DNA of 64,000 nucleotides from Pseudomonas sp. ANT_H12B (GCF_008369325.1 NZ_VOBI01000008.1:186001-250000); one strand, 5' to 3'. Counted from the stretch's first letter, positions 35,452 to 44,590 are shown. The notes: generated by a model from the letters alone, not told the origin. Program-made: numbers and translations.

Positions 35452-36363
35452 TTAAATCACCGCTGTGCCGGGGTAGCTGAGTTGATCGCTGCCCAGTGAA
35501 TCGCGTTGCATTGAGTGCAGGTTTTTTTCAATGGTTTCGCAGAGGTTTTCCATCTGGATCTGGTGTTCGCTGTCGCGGAACGGGCTTTGCAGATCAGTAC
35601 CGATGCGCTCGATGGCCAGCAGCATGAAGCCCACCACTGTCGAGGCCAGCGGGGTAAACCAGCCCAGGGACTCTACGAGCCCCACCGGCACAATCAGGCA
35701 GAACAGCGAAATGAACAGACGCGGAAAATAGACATAAGGGTAGGGCAGCGGCGTATTGGCAATTCGCTCCATGCCGCCCTGGCTGTTGGACAGATCCACC
35801 AGGGTCGACTCCAGCCGCGCCAGGCGAATGCTGTCCAGGTGCCCGGCCTTGTATTCCTGGGCCAGCAGCGCCGCGGAACCGTTGAGGATATCGTTGGCAA
35901 AGTTATTGGTAGCACCGCTACGCGCGAACTCCCCGGCGGGAATAAACGCCTGAACCTCGGGCGGGCACGGCTGGCCCCGGAGATGCGCCGCCAGGCAATT
36001 TATGTACGCCACGTGACGGCGCAGCAAGGTGGACTTCATCGGATTGACCTCATTACCCGGGTCATCCAGCAACGTCAGTACTTGCCGCGCAAAACTACGG
36101 GAGTTATTGACCATCGCCCCCCACAACGTGCGCGCTTCCCACCAGCGATTGTAGGCACTGCTGTTGCGAAAACTGATCAGCACCACCAATGCCGAACCGA
36201 GCAATGTCAGCGGCATCAGCGGCAGGGTGATCTTGCTGTTGAGAAATAGCATGAAGTCCACGGTGACGGCGATATCCCAGAGCAACAACCAGAACAGAGC
36301 CCAGCCGACATAGCCCATGGTCTTGATGATCAGACGGTATTTTTTGATGATGGCGGCTTTCAA
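35452..36363 (-). CDS. Bestrophin-family (YneE-like) membrane protein
   Basis: A 303-residue protein of the bacterial bestrophin/UPF0187 family. Landmarks are FRNSSAYNRWWEARTLWGAMVNNSRSFARQ and PLPYPYVYFPRLFISLFCLIVPVGL, plus DLQSPFRDSEHQIQMENLCETIEKNL near the C-terminus. Homologues form pentameric ion channels. It is convergent with nothing and shares an intergenic region with the galactose dehydrogenase gene. Confidence 0.9.
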   Translation of the reverse strand: MKAAIIKKYRLIIKTMGYVGWALFWLLLWDIAVTVDFMLFLNSKITLPLMPLTLLGSALVVLISFRNSSAYNRWWEARTLWGAMVNNSRSFARQVLTLLDDPGNEVNPMKSTLLRRHVAYINCLAAHLRGQPCPPEVQAFIPAGEFARSGATNNFANDILNGSAALLAQEYKAGHLDSIRLARLESTLVDLSNSQGGMERIANTPLPYPYVYFPRLFISLFCLIVPVGLVESLGWFTPLASTVVGFMLLAIERIGTDLQSPFRDSEHQIQMENLCETIEKNLHSMQRDSLGSDQLSYPGTAVI

Positions 36364-36515
36364 GCGGCGACCTCGCGGCGAGTGGTGAGCATTAATGCTC
36401 TAACTCGGACGGTGGTTGCCGGGTAAAGGTTCGGTGGGGGCTGCGATCAATGATCCGAGCGGTGTAACCTTGCCCGCTCGCATACCCAGATAAGAAAAAT
36501 AATCAGGAGTCATTG

Positions 36516-37442
36516 ATGCAACCGATCCGTCTCGGTCTGGTGGGCTACGGCAAGATTGCCCAGGATCAACATGTTCCCGCTATCCACGCCAACCCTGCGT
36601 TCCAGTTGGTGTCTGTCGCCACGCAAGGGCAGCCCTGCGCCGGGGTTGAAAACTTTCAGTCGCTGCGCGAGCTGCTCGAAAACGGCCCGCACGTCGATGC
36701 AATTGCGTTTTGCACACCGCCGCAAGGACGCTTCGCGCTGGTGCAACAAGCGTTGGCCGCGGGCAAACATGTGCTGGTCGAAAAACCGCCGTGTGCCACG
36801 TTGGGTGAAGCGATGGCGTTGGTGAATCAGGTCGCGGAGCAAGGCGTCAGTGGTTTGTTCGCCTGGCATTCACGTTACGCGCCCGGCATCGAAGCGGCCC
36901 GTGACTGGCTGACCGGCCGCACCCTGCAAAGCGTACAGATCGACTGGAAGGAAGACGTGCGCAAGTGGCACCCCGGCCAGGCATGGATCTGGCAACCCGG
37001 CGGCCTGGGCGTCTTCGATCCCGGCATCAATGCCTTGTCGATTGCCACCCACCTGCTGGCGCTGCCGCTGTTTGTCGAGTCTGCCGAATTGCGAGTCCCC
37101 AGCAACTGCCAGTCGCCGATTGCCGCGTCCATCAAGATGTCTGATGCGCGCCACCTCGATGTCCGCGCGGAATTCGATTTCGATCACGGTCACGAGGAAC
37201 TCTGGAGCATCGAGATTCGCTGCACCGAAGGCATCCTGCGACTGGACAACGGAGGCGCGCTGTTGAGTATTGATGGCGTGCGCCAAGCCGTATCGGAGGA
37301 GGGCGAGTACGCGGCGGTGTATCGGCATTTTCAACAGCTGATCGGTGACAAAGCCAGTGATCTGGACCTTCAACCGCTGCGACTGGTCGCCGACAGCTTT
37401 TTTGTCGGCAGTCGGGCGTCGGTTGAGCCGTTCTACGATTAG
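36516..37442 (+). CDS. gal: D-galactose 1-dehydrogenase (Gfo/Idh/MocA family)
   Basis: A 308-residue NAD-dependent enzyme from the ATG at 36516 (CAGGAGTCATTG site). The Rossmann start RLGLVGYGKIAQDQHVPAI and the EKPPCATLGEAM lysine motif are those of Gfo/Idh/MocA proteins. The central DWKEDVRKWHPGQAWIWQPGGLGVFDPGINAL matches what I recall of P. fluorescens galactose dehydrogenase. It oxidises D-galactose to galactonolactone. No other galactose genes are adjacent. Confidence 0.88.
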   Translation: MQPIRLGLVGYGKIAQDQHVPAIHANPAFQLVSVATQGQPCAGVENFQSLRELLENGPHVDAIAFCTPPQGRFALVQQALAAGKHVLVEKPPCATLGEAMALVNQVAEQGVSGLFAWHSRYAPGIEAARDWLTGRTLQSVQIDWKEDVRKWHPGQAWIWQPGGLGVFDPGINALSIATHLLALPLFVESAELRVPSNCQSPIAASIKMSDARHLDVRAEFDFDHGHEELWSIEIRCTEGILRLDNGGALLSIDGVRQAVSEEGEYAAVYRHFQQLIGDKASDLDLQPLRLVADSFFVGSRASVEPFYD

Positions 37443-37562
37443 CGGCCACGGGTCGAGCCATGGCGCTGGTCGCAGGCATTTGAAATGCACGGCGTTGCTC
37501 GATAGAGTCGCGCCCCGATCCGGCCACAGGTGCCGGACGTTCGTGGTAACAAGGGGTTGCAG

Positions 37563-38258
37563 TTGAACGAACAGACATTGTCCATGCGCCTGGAACGCGT
37601 GGCGACACATGTGCCAGCCGGTGCGCGACTGGCCGATATCGGCTCGGATCACGGCTACCTGCCGGTGGCGTTGATGCGCCGTGGCGCCATCACGGCGGCG
37701 GTGGCCGGCGAGGTGGCATTGACGCCGTTCCTCTCGGCCGAACGCACCGTGCGCGAGAACGGCCAAGACCTGCGGATCACCGTGCGCCTGGCCAATGGCC
37801 TGGCGGCGATCGAGCCGAGCGACGGGATCACGGCGATCAGCATCTGCGGCATGGGCGGCGAGACGATCCGCGACATCCTCGACAGCGGCAAGGCGCGCCT
37901 GAACGGTCGGGAACGCCTGATCCTGCAGCCCAACGGCGGCGAGCAGCCACTGCGCCAATGGCTGATGGAAAATGACTACCGCATCCTCTGCGAGGAACTG
38001 CTGCGGGAGAACCGCTTCGACTACGAAATCATCGTCGCCGAGCGCGCCGGGCCGGTGATGTACACCGCCGAGGAGCTGTACTTCGGCCCGCTGCAGATGC
38101 AGGCACGCAGCCCGGCGTTCCTGCTCAAGTGGCAGCGCATACTGCGCGAGAAGCAGAAGACCCTGACCCAGTTCGCCAGGGCGCGGCAGGCCGTGCCCGA
38201 GCAGAAGATGCAAGACATCGCCCGGCAGGCCCGGTGGATCACAGAACTGCTGGCTTGA
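37563..38258 (+). CDS. trmK: tRNA (adenine(22)-N1)-methyltransferase family protein (TrmK)
   Basis: A 231-residue SAM-dependent methyltransferase. The TTG at 37563 follows AAGGGGTTGCAG and gives NEQTLSMRLERVATHVPAGARLADIGSDHGYLPV, the SAM motif I of TrmK. The catalytic ICGMGGETIRDIL and LQPNGGEQPLRQWL motifs are present, as is a C-terminal coiled-coil (LLKWQRILREKQKTLTQFARAR). A GTG at 37530 is a possible earlier start. It modifies A22 of tRNA. Confidence 0.88.
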   Translation: MNEQTLSMRLERVATHVPAGARLADIGSDHGYLPVALMRRGAITAAVAGEVALTPFLSAERTVRENGQDLRITVRLANGLAAIEPSDGITAISICGMGGETIRDILDSGKARLNGRERLILQPNGGEQPLRQWLMENDYRILCEELLRENRFDYEIIVAERAGPVMYTAEELYFGPLQMQARSPAFLLKWQRILREKQKTLTQFARARQAVPEQKMQDIARQARWITELLA

Positions 38259-38287
38259 GCCCGATCCAGGGCGGAGGTTAAAAGTGA

Positions 38288-38599
38288 TTAACCCAGCATC
38301 TGCTCGGCGAGCAGAACCACCGCGATGATGATCATGGCCGCTCCCGAGAAACGACTGACGAAACGAGCCGCCGCTGGACGTGCTCGCAATACGACCTGTG
38401 AGCCAAATCCGACCAGCAAATAGATAACGCCACAACTGACGGTGTGGATGAGACCCAGCGCAATCATCTGCATCGGCACAGGCCAGGCAGCGGCAGCGTC
38501 GGTAAATTGAGGCAGTAGCGCCGGGAACAGCAGGAAGATCTTCGGATGCAGGCCGCTCACGCATAGCCCCTTGATCGCCCAGCGCCTCCAGCTGCCCGA
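38288..38599 (-). pseudogene. C-terminal half of a LysE-family exporter gene
   Basis: The frame encodes WRRWAIKGLCVSGLHPKIFLLFPALLPQF and two more helices to VVLLAEQMLG, the second half of a LysE/RhtB amino-acid exporter. The N-terminal half with the first helices is missing. Upstream it runs into sequence of another family, so this is a truncated remnant. Confidence 0.75.
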
Positions 38600-38612
38600 C
38601 GCCTGAATGTCA

Positions 38613-38730
38613 TCAGCGTGCCGTCGCGCACGGCTTTGTAGATCGGGCACTCTTCGACCGGGTAATGACTGCCGTCCGCGTGAGTGTGGTGGTGAATGCG
38701 ATGGATGTTCTTGCCGATCATGTCCTGCGG
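38613..38730 (-). pseudogene. PAS-domain sensor kinase fragment
   Basis: The frame reads QDMIGKNIHRIHHHTHADGSHYPVEECPIYKAVRDGT, a short but characteristic piece of the PAS domain found in many sensor kinases. It is fused to the LysE remnant with no intact gene on either side. Confidence 0.65.
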
Positions 38731-38846
38731 TTGGTGAGACGCTGATTTTGGGCCGATAGCTGCCTGCCGATTGATTCGCCCGGCTCCCACGGTCTCGCGC
38801 CGGTCTTGGCGGGGCGCATTACCTCCCAGTACTAAAGGAGGTGCCA

Positions 38847-38948
38847 ATGAAAGCTAAAGGACCATTCCAGTCTGGCCTCATAGGTTTAGGCTCAATCCCA
38901 CGATTCAAAGATACCGGCTGCGATGGCCCCTCCACCTCTGCACCTTAA
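38847..38948 (+). CDS. Possible 33-residue small protein
   Basis: The ATG at 38847 is preceded by AAAGGAGGTGCCA, a full-length Shine-Dalgarno match with good spacing. The frame encodes MKAKGPFQSGLIGLGSI and ends in TAA at 38946-38948. ACCTCC just upstream could pair with GGAGGT and hide it. No homology is recognised, and it sits among gene debris, so it may be chance. Confidence 0.35.
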   Translation: MKAKGPFQSGLIGLGSIPRFKDTGCDGPSTSAP

Positions 38949-39060
38949 AACACTGTTCGCCTGAACACTTGATGCAGCCCCGTCACCCGCTGAACTTCGT
39001 CAATGATGACTATCCGACGAGCCTCACAGCCTGCGATATGAGTAGAAAACCTCACCTGAA
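38949..39060 (-). pseudogene. Fragment of an AAA-type ATPase gene
   Basis: The minus strand encodes CEARRIVIIDEVQRVTGLHQVF, similar to the Walker B segment (IDEVQRVP) of AAA_14/DUF4143 ATPases. It is only about 30 residues, so the assignment is tentative. It lies just before the alcohol dehydrogenase promoter. Confidence 0.4.
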
Positions 39061-39092
39061 TTCCGAGTTTCCAGAATAAAAGAGGATTTATC

Positions 39093-40241
39093 ATGAGCAG
39101 CACCTTCTTCATTCCATCCGTGAACATGATGGGCATTGGCAGTCTCGACGAAGCGATGCTCGCCATCCGCAAATATGGTTTCCGTAAAGCCTTGATCGTC
39201 ACGGATGCAGGCCTGGCCAAAGCCGGCGTGGCCGCCAAGGTAGCCAGCCTTCTGGCCCAGCAGGACATCAACTCCACCCTGTTTGATGGCGCCAAACCGA
39301 ATCCGACGGTCAGCAATGTCGAGAAAGGTCTTGAGCTGCTCGGCCGCAGCGATTGTGATTTCATTATTTCCCTGGGTGGCGGTTCACCCCATGACTGCGC
39401 CAAGGGCATTGCCCTGTGCGCCGCCAACGGCGGGCACATCAGTGATTACGAAGGCGTGGATCAATCCGCCAAGCCACAGATGCCACTGATCGCGATCAAT
39501 ACCACCGCTGGCACGGCGAGTGAAATGACCCGTTTCTGCATCATTACCGACGAAGTCCGGCACGTGAAAATGGCCATCGTCGACCGTAACGTCACTCCAC
39601 TGTTGTCGATCAACGATCCTTCGCTGATGGCAGGCATGCCCAAAGGCCTGACGGCCGCCACCGGCATGGACGCGCTGACCCACGCTATCGAAGCCTACGT
39701 GTCGACTGCGGCAACGCCGATCACCGATGCCTGTGCACTCAAGGCCGTGGAATTGATCTCGGCCAACCTGCGCACTGCCGTTGCCCAGGGTGACGACATG
39801 ACCGCCCGGGAAAATATGGCCTACGCGCAATTTCTTGCCGGCATGGCCTTCAACAATGCTTCGCTGGGCTATGTCCACGCCATGGCGCACCAACTGGGTG
39901 GTTTCTACGACCTGCCTCACGGTGTCTGTAATGCGATCCTGCTGCCCCATGTCGCCAGCTTCAACGCCAGCGTATGTCCAGCCCGGTTTAAAGACATCGC
40001 CAACGCAATGGGTGTCGACACCCAGCATCTGGATGCGGAAAAAGGCGCCGCCGCGGCCATCACCGCCATCCGTAAACTGTCTTCGGATGTCGGTATTCCG
40101 AGTGGCCTCGCCGAACTGGGCGCCAAGGCCGACGACATCCCGATCCTGGCAACCAATGCCATGAAGGACGCCTGCGGTTTTACCAATCCGCGTCCCGCCA
40201 ATCAGGACGAGATCGAGCAGATTTTCCATACCGCGATGTAA
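39093..40241 (+). CDS. Iron-containing alcohol dehydrogenase
   Basis: A 382-residue group III alcohol dehydrogenase (YiaY/AdhB/ErcA type). Coenzyme site [19 protein letters not shown] and metal site residues in [12 protein letters not shown] and [21 protein letters not shown] (Asp and three His) are intact. ATG follows AGAGGATTTATC. It reduces aldehydes or oxidises short alcohols with NAD(H). A terminator follows 30 bp after the stop, so it is probably monocistronic. Confidence 0.93.
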   Translation: MSSTFFIPSVNMMGIGSLDEAMLAIRKYGFRKALIVTDAGLAKAGVAAKVASLLAQQDINSTLFDGAKPNPTVSNVEKGLELLGRSDCDFIISLGGGSPHDCAKGIALCAANGGHISDYEGVDQSAKPQMPLIAINTTAGTASEMTRFCIITDEVRHVKMAIVDRNVTPLLSINDPSLMAGMPKGLTAATGMDALTHAIEAYVSTAATPITDACALKAVELISANLRTAVAQGDDMTARENMAYAQFLAGMAFNNASLGYVHAMAHQLGGFYDLPHGVCNAILLPHVASFNASVCPARFKDIANAMGVDTQHLDAEKGAAAAITAIRKLSSDVGIPSGLAELGAKADDIPILATNAMKDACGFTNPRPANQDEIEQIFHTAM

Positions 40242-40709
40242 TCGATGTGAAGTGACGACAGCCAGATCAAAAGCCCCGCCTTCGGTAGAAGTGCGGGACT
40301 TTTTTTGTTCGCGGATTACTCGACTTTGGACCCCGGCAAGCCCTGAGTAACTCGCCATTCCTTGAGTGTGCCGGTGATGCCTTCGACTGAATCGACTGAA
40401 TCGACTGCATCTGTATTTGAACAAAATCTATTGCCGCCAGTATGGTTGCGGTCGGAACTGGCTTCTGAGTAACCAATAATTGCGGTGAAATGGCAATGAG
40501 GGTTTAAACCATCCGTTGATGGGGCAAGGTTTTGGAAAAGTAGTTGCCCGAGAGATAAAAGCAAAACCCCGACAGGGCAAGCAAGGCTCCTAAAGAGTGG
40601 ATGGTTGCAATAGGCGAACGTTGACTCGTCGAAAGCGACAGCCACATACGCTCAGTCGTATGTGTAGTGGTTGAAATGTTTCAGCTGCTGTCTTAACTGG
40701 AGAGATGAC
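40242..40709. other. Intergenic region between the alcohol dehydrogenase and the SDR
   Basis: Besides the terminator, it contains three 9-bp direct copies of ATCGACTGA (40383-40409) and no recognisable gene. It should hold the promoter of the SDR/flavin-reductase unit. Confidence 0.5.
40268..40308 (+). terminator. Terminator of the iron alcohol dehydrogenase gene
   Basis: AGCCCCGC and GCGGGACT (one mismatch) around a 13-nt loop, followed by TTTTTTTG. Confidence 0.8.
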
Positions 40710-41474
40710 ATGACTGATTTTATCCCTACCCCGAACGAAATCGCTGGCAAAGTTGTGATTGTTACGGGGGCCGCCAGTGGTATTGGCCGCGCAATCGCAG
40801 AGCTGTTCCATGCTCGGGGCGCCAAAGTAATTGCTGAAGATATCAATCCAGAGGTGAAAAGCTTAGAACGTCCAGGGTTGGTTCCTTTCGTGGCTGATAT
40901 TACCGTCGATGGCTCGGCTGAAGCGGCTGTTTTCTTGGCTGTACAGCACTTCGGCAAGCTCGATGTACTGGTCAATAATGCAGGTCGAATCATCTACAAA
41001 CCGCTGATTGAAATGACGCGCGAGGATTGGAGCTGGCAGATGGAGACGAACGTTACTGGCGCGTTCCTTCACTCGCGAGAAGCCGCAAAAGAAATGATGA
41101 AGCAAAACTCGGGCGCAATCGTCAACATCGCCTCCTATGCTTCTTACTTCGCCTTTCCGGGCATCGCGGCCTACACCGCATCGAAAGGGGCACTGGCCCA
41201 GTTGACCCGGACTCAAGCCCTGGAGGCGATTGGTCATGGGATCCGGGTCAACGCGATTGGCGTAGGTGATGTGGTCACCAACCTCCTCAATCACTTTATG
41301 GAAGACGGACCAGGCTTCCTGGAAGAACACGGTAAGTCGGCGCCAATCGGCCGGGCGGCTTCTCCTGACGAAATCGCGGAGATCGTTGCATTTTTGGCCT
41401 CCGAGCGTGCCAGCTTTATTGTCGGTTCGGTCGTTATGGCCGATGGCGGTATGAGCATTCCTGTCGGCAGTTAA
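40710..41474 (+). CDS. Short-chain dehydrogenase/reductase (SDR)
   Basis: A 254-residue classical SDR from the ATG at 40710. The cofactor motif is VTGAASGIGRAI, the NNAG motif is VLVNNAGRI, the Ser is in IVNIASYASY and the catalytic Tyr-Lys is YTASKGAL. ADGGMSIPVG is the usual C-terminus. It reduces or oxidises a hydroxyl or ketone. It precedes a flavin-reductase pseudogene and lies 560 bp from the AraC gene of the next cluster, so it may have belonged to that pathway. Confidence 0.9.
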   Translation: MTDFIPTPNEIAGKVVIVTGAASGIGRAIAELFHARGAKVIAEDINPEVKSLERPGLVPFVADITVDGSAEAAVFLAVQHFGKLDVLVNNAGRIIYKPLIEMTREDWSWQMETNVTGAFLHSREAAKEMMKQNSGAIVNIASYASYFAFPGIAAYTASKGALAQLTRTQALEAIGHGIRVNAIGVGDVVTNLLNHFMEDGPGFLEEHGKSAPIGRAASPDEIAEIVAFLASERASFIVGSVVMADGGMSIPVGS

Positions 41475-41553
41475 TTTCCCGCTTGCGTAAGCGACATGGC
41501 TCAGGCTGTGTCGCTTGATTTTGATCGAGCTTGATTTGACGCTGGAGAAAGAC

Positions 41554-42004
41554 ATGGCCATTTTGGGAAAATCCAACTATCCACTAATTGATGTGCGTCG
41601 ACATCTGGAGACGGGTCCGATTGTGCTGGTTAGTTCAGCCTGGAAGGGCGAGACGAATATCATGACGATGGGCTGGCATATGATGATGCCGTTCTCGCCG
41701 GCACTGTTCGGTTGCTACATCTGGGCAGGAAACCACAGCTACAGTTTGATTCGGAATAGCCAAAAGTGTGTGATCAATATTCCTACGGTTGAGTTGGCCT
41801 CAAAAGTAGTGGCTGTGGGTAATAGTGCAGGAGATAAAATGGATAAATTTAGAGAGTTTGGTCTTTGTATGGGAAGTGCTAAAGGCAAATGTCGCGATTT
41901 CAGTGAGCAATCCGAGAACCCTTCATTATCGCGGCCAAGGCGAATTCATGGTTGCTGGAGAGACAATAAGTTTTCGTGACGATTTTAAACCGCAGAATCT
42001 CTGA
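41554..42004 (+). pseudogene. Flavin reductase-like (FMN split-barrel) gene with internal deletion
   Basis: The first 115 residues (MAILGKSNYPLIDVRRHLETGPIVLVSS, IMTMGWHMMMPFSPALFGCYI, KCVINIPTVELASKVVAVGNS) match small FMN-binding split-barrel flavin reductases of about 200 residues. After KFREFGL the frame loses similarity and ends early. The true C-terminus (HYRGQGEFMVAGETISFRDDF) appears in another frame just downstream. About 50 residues are deleted with a frameshift. Confidence 0.8.
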
Positions 42005-42034
42005 TCTGAATAAAGGCCAGATCAATAATCCTAT

Positions 42035-42937
42035 TCATTTTCGGTAGTGGCTTGGAGGAACACCGGCTTCCCGTTTGAATACCTGGGAGAAGTGGCTGGC
42101 ACTGCTGTAGCCAACGTCCATGCCAATATCAATGATGCTTCTTTCGGTTTCTATGAGGAGCTGCTTTGCTTTGCTCATTCTCAGTTTTATGAAGTATTGA
42201 GAGGGTGAATGCCCGGTCGCACGTTTGAACAGACGACTGAAATGGTACTCGCTCATTCCAATTTCATTAGCTAGATCAGCCAAACAAAAATCTTCTCCGA
42301 GCTTTTTCTCCATCGTATTTACAACACGCTTCAGCTTGAATGCTGGCAGCGCATTGCGATGAGCAATGTTTTCGGCTCCAGCGTCAAGATACCTACGGAC
42401 CAGGTGCACGGCGATGCACTGTGCGATCCCTTGTATCAAGAGTGCGCTGGTTTCTCCCCTGGTGGTCAGCTCAACTCTAAACTGTTCGAGTAACACTGAC
42501 AGCGACTCGTCTCGACCTCCTGAGATTTCGCGCAAACGAATTGAGCTTGCTTGTCCCTCGTGGCCTTCTTGGATCGCACGTTCAAGTAGCTGGAGTGCGA
42601 TGTAAATATGCATGACCACAAAAGGCTCCGAGCCGGAAACGCGCCAACGCATTTCGTAAGGGACCGAGGAGGTGGTAAGGAAAAAGTCTCCCTTTTTCAC
42701 CTCGCTTGAACTCCAGTCCTCACCGGCTACTCGTTCTTCAACTGTTGCATCACCGGATAGAACCCAAACGATGAGCGGTTCAGCTACAGCGGGCACGATG
42801 AGGCTTTCCTCTATACGTTCTCGGTTAAAAATCTGCACCAATATGTCTTTCGAGGAAATGCCGTCGGTTGCGGCAATGCGTTCACCGGGGATGTGTCCTT
42901 CTAAACCGGTTGCAGAGGTTCGCTCAGCGGGCTTCAC
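42035..42937 (-). CDS. AraC-family regulator of the 43-64 kb catabolic locus
   Basis: A 300-residue AraC protein. The N-terminal cupin-like domain (PLIVWVLSGDATVEERVAGEDWSSSEVKKGDFFLTTSS) senses a ligand and the C-terminal double HTH is LADLANEIGMSEYHFSRLFKRATGHSPSQYF and IDIGMDVGYSSASHFSQVFKREAGVPPSHY. It is divergent from the racemase gene across 346 bp, so it probably regulates this locus. The candidate promoters there are sigma-54 type, which would also need an enhancer-binding protein not seen in this window. Confidence 0.88.
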   Translation of the reverse strand: MKPAERTSATGLEGHIPGERIAATDGISSKDILVQIFNRERIEESLIVPAVAEPLIVWVLSGDATVEERVAGEDWSSSEVKKGDFFLTTSSVPYEMRWRVSGSEPFVVMHIYIALQLLERAIQEGHEGQASSIRLREISGGRDESLSVLLEQFRVELTTRGETSALLIQGIAQCIAVHLVRRYLDAGAENIAHRNALPAFKLKRVVNTMEKKLGEDFCLADLANEIGMSEYHFSRLFKRATGHSPSQYFIKLRMSKAKQLLIETERSIIDIGMDVGYSSASHFSQVFKREAGVPPSHYRK

Positions 42938-43097
42938 GACTCGTCCCCTTAAAGGTATCTATGAAAAATAAAATTATCATATGCCTGAACAAGCCAGGGT
43001 AGTTGGAGGCTTCGAGGCGCTCCTTTAGCGTTGGCGTGAGTGCGAGAGGTTGAGTCGCGAGGCGAGGTTGCCGAGCGCACGCCCGGGTATTTCTCAT

Positions 43098-43113
43098 TGA
43101 ACTATTTTTTTCA
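43098..43113. promoter_or_regulatory. Dyad TGAA-N8-TTCA, candidate enhancer
   Basis: TGAACTATTTTTTTCA lies about 95 bp (centre to centre) upstream of the -24 element. The second operon has a matching 16-bp dyad in the equivalent place. Activator binding is inferred. Confidence 0.4.
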
Positions 43114-43199
43114 GTTTGCGTGTTTTCCGTTTCCGAGAGCTGGCGAGGGGACTCCGTCATCCTCATATAAATCATGATCTTGCTGATTCTTTGCCGAGT

Positions 43200-43215
43200 T
43201 GGCCCTGTGCTTGCA
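43200..43215 (+). promoter_or_regulatory. Sigma-54 type promoter element
   Basis: TTGGCCCTGTGCTTGCAAT has the invariant GG-N10-GC spacing of -24/-12 promoters. It is about 70 bp before the racemase start. The second operon has a nearly identical element. Confidence 0.55.
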
Positions 43216-43283
43216 ATTGGTACAGAAACAACTAAGCCCTGGCAGTCCGCACTCCCTGCCAGGGCCTTCTTAAGGAGGCACGT

Positions 43284-44033
43284 GTGGATCAGCGTATCAA
43301 GGTCATCATTCCCATCCCCATGGACCAGGCGAGCGCCGCTAATCGGGCGTCGCAGTTACCGGTCAAGTTCATTCTTCCCGGTTTTCATCCCGAGTTTGTC
43401 CCCGTTGTCAAAGGCGCCTCGCTGGGGGACAGCGCTTACGATGTGCTGCTCATGGATTTCTCCGTGGTCCAGGCCGGCCTCCGTGCTCAGGATGAAGGTT
43501 ACAGCGCGGTCTGCATTGATACGGTGAGCGATTCCGGTCTGGCCGCGCTGCGTTCGCGATTGGACATTCCGGTGGTGGCCCCCGGAATGGCGGCCTTCCA
43601 TACCGCCTGTATGCTGGGCAAGAAGTTCAGCATCATCACCATGTGGGACGAATGGTTCCCCTTGTACGAGAAGACGTTGACCGAATATCAGCTCTGGCCG
43701 CGAGTGGCGTCGTTGCGCTCGATCAAGACCCCGCCCGACCTCAGGGAGTTGCTCGAAGGCAAGGAGGAGGTGGTATTCGCCAAGCTCGAAGCCGAGGCAA
43801 GACGGGCGATGGAGGAGGACGGGGCCGATGTGATTGTGCTCGGTTCGACCACCATGCATCAGTCCCACGCCTACCTGGCCGAGCGCCTGCCGATTCCGGT
43901 GATCAACCCCGGGCTGGTTGCCTACAAGCTGTGTGAATTGATGCTGACACTGGGGCTCAAGCAGAGCCGCAAGGCTTATCCGGCCCCTCAGTGCCTGAAT
44001 GACGCTGCCTATCACGGTTTCGCCGGCCAATAA
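43284..44033 (+). CDS. Asp/Glu/hydantoin racemase superfamily protein lacking the second Cys
   Basis: A 249-residue protein from the GTG at 43284 (AAGGAGGCAC site). The N-terminal half has C77 in YSAVCIDTVSDSGL, one of the two catalytic cysteines of this superfamily. The other position, normally GC, is S188 in IVLGSTTMHQ. A two-base racemase normally needs both, so a different isomerase or lyase reaction is plausible. It is the first gene of the catabolic locus. Confidence 0.85.
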   Translation: MDQRIKVIIPIPMDQASAANRASQLPVKFILPGFHPEFVPVVKGASLGDSAYDVLLMDFSVVQAGLRAQDEGYSAVCIDTVSDSGLAALRSRLDIPVVAPGMAAFHTACMLGKKFSIITMWDEWFPLYEKTLTEYQLWPRVASLRSIKTPPDLRELLEGKEEVVFAKLEAEARRAMEEDGADVIVLGSTTMHQSHAYLAERLPIPVINPGLVAYKLCELMLTLGLKQSRKAYPAPQCLNDAAYHGFAGQ

Positions 44034-44056
44034 CGACAATAAGGAGAACAACCACC

Positions 44057-44446
44057 ATGAGTCATCTTTCCCGCGAGCAACTGATCGATCTGGCGACCCG
44101 GCAGTACTTCGCCAATGTAGACAACAAGAATATGCAGGCCGTATTGGACTGCTGCCATGAAGACGTGGCGTTCACCATCCAGACCGATAACCTCACGCAC
44201 AGCGGCCATGGCGGCGTGCGCAAGATGTTCGACAATCTGTTTAACAATTTCGAGGAAATCTGGCACGGAGATTTTGAAGTCGCTGCAGATGTTGAAGCAC
44301 AGACGGTCTGCGCACGTTTCAACGTGTACCTCAAAGACCCGCAGGGTAATGAAACCCGTCTGCGCAACTGCAACTTCTGGTATGTCGAGGACGGCCGGTT
44401 CCGCCGCGTCTTCGTCTTCATGAGTGGCGAAAACGTGCTGCGCTGA
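44057..44446 (+). CDS. SnoaL/NTF2-like protein of the catabolic locus
   Basis: A 129-residue NTF2-fold protein (LIDLATRQYFANVDNKNMQAVLDCCHEDVAFTIQTDNLTHSGHGGVRKMFDNL). Acidic and histidine residues could line the cone cavity. Family members act as dehydratases, isomerases or cyclases. It lies between the racemase-like gene and the two flavoproteins, with an AAGGAGAAC ribosome site. Confidence 0.82.
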   Translation: MSHLSREQLIDLATRQYFANVDNKNMQAVLDCCHEDVAFTIQTDNLTHSGHGGVRKMFDNLFNNFEEIWHGDFEVAADVEAQTVCARFNVYLKDPQGNETRLRNCNFWYVEDGRFRRVFVFMSGENVLR

Positions 44447-44590
44447 TCCATTGCGTGCATCTCCCGGGGCATCGCCGTGGATGGCCCGGGAAACCCTCGG
44501 CATTCGCTTGAGGGCCGCACTCGGCGCGATCAAGTGTCTGTCCGCCTCGACGGGCAACTCTCACTAGAACAAGAACAAAGGATGAGTAAA

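Larger units (their letters stand above)
42938..43283. other. Regulatory region of the first catabolic unit
   Basis: About 350 bp between divergent genes. It contains the TGAA-N8-TTCA dyad at 43098-43113 and the sigma-54 type element at 43200-43215, both annotated separately. Short frames here look non-coding. Confidence 0.5.

Noticed and set aside
36870..38564. 564-codon minus-strand frame across gal and trmK
   Set aside because: It is antisense to two clearly recognisable genes and has low-complexity, Arg/His/Gln-rich composition typical of high-GC shadow frames.
40383..40409. Three 9-bp direct repeats ATCGACTGA as an attachment or binding site
   Set aside because: Too short and with no integrase or related context; most likely a small slippage product.
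42924..43175. Short minus-strand frame upstream of the AraC gene
   Set aside because: No recognisable motifs, and it overlaps the regulatory region and the AraC start. It is probably non-coding.
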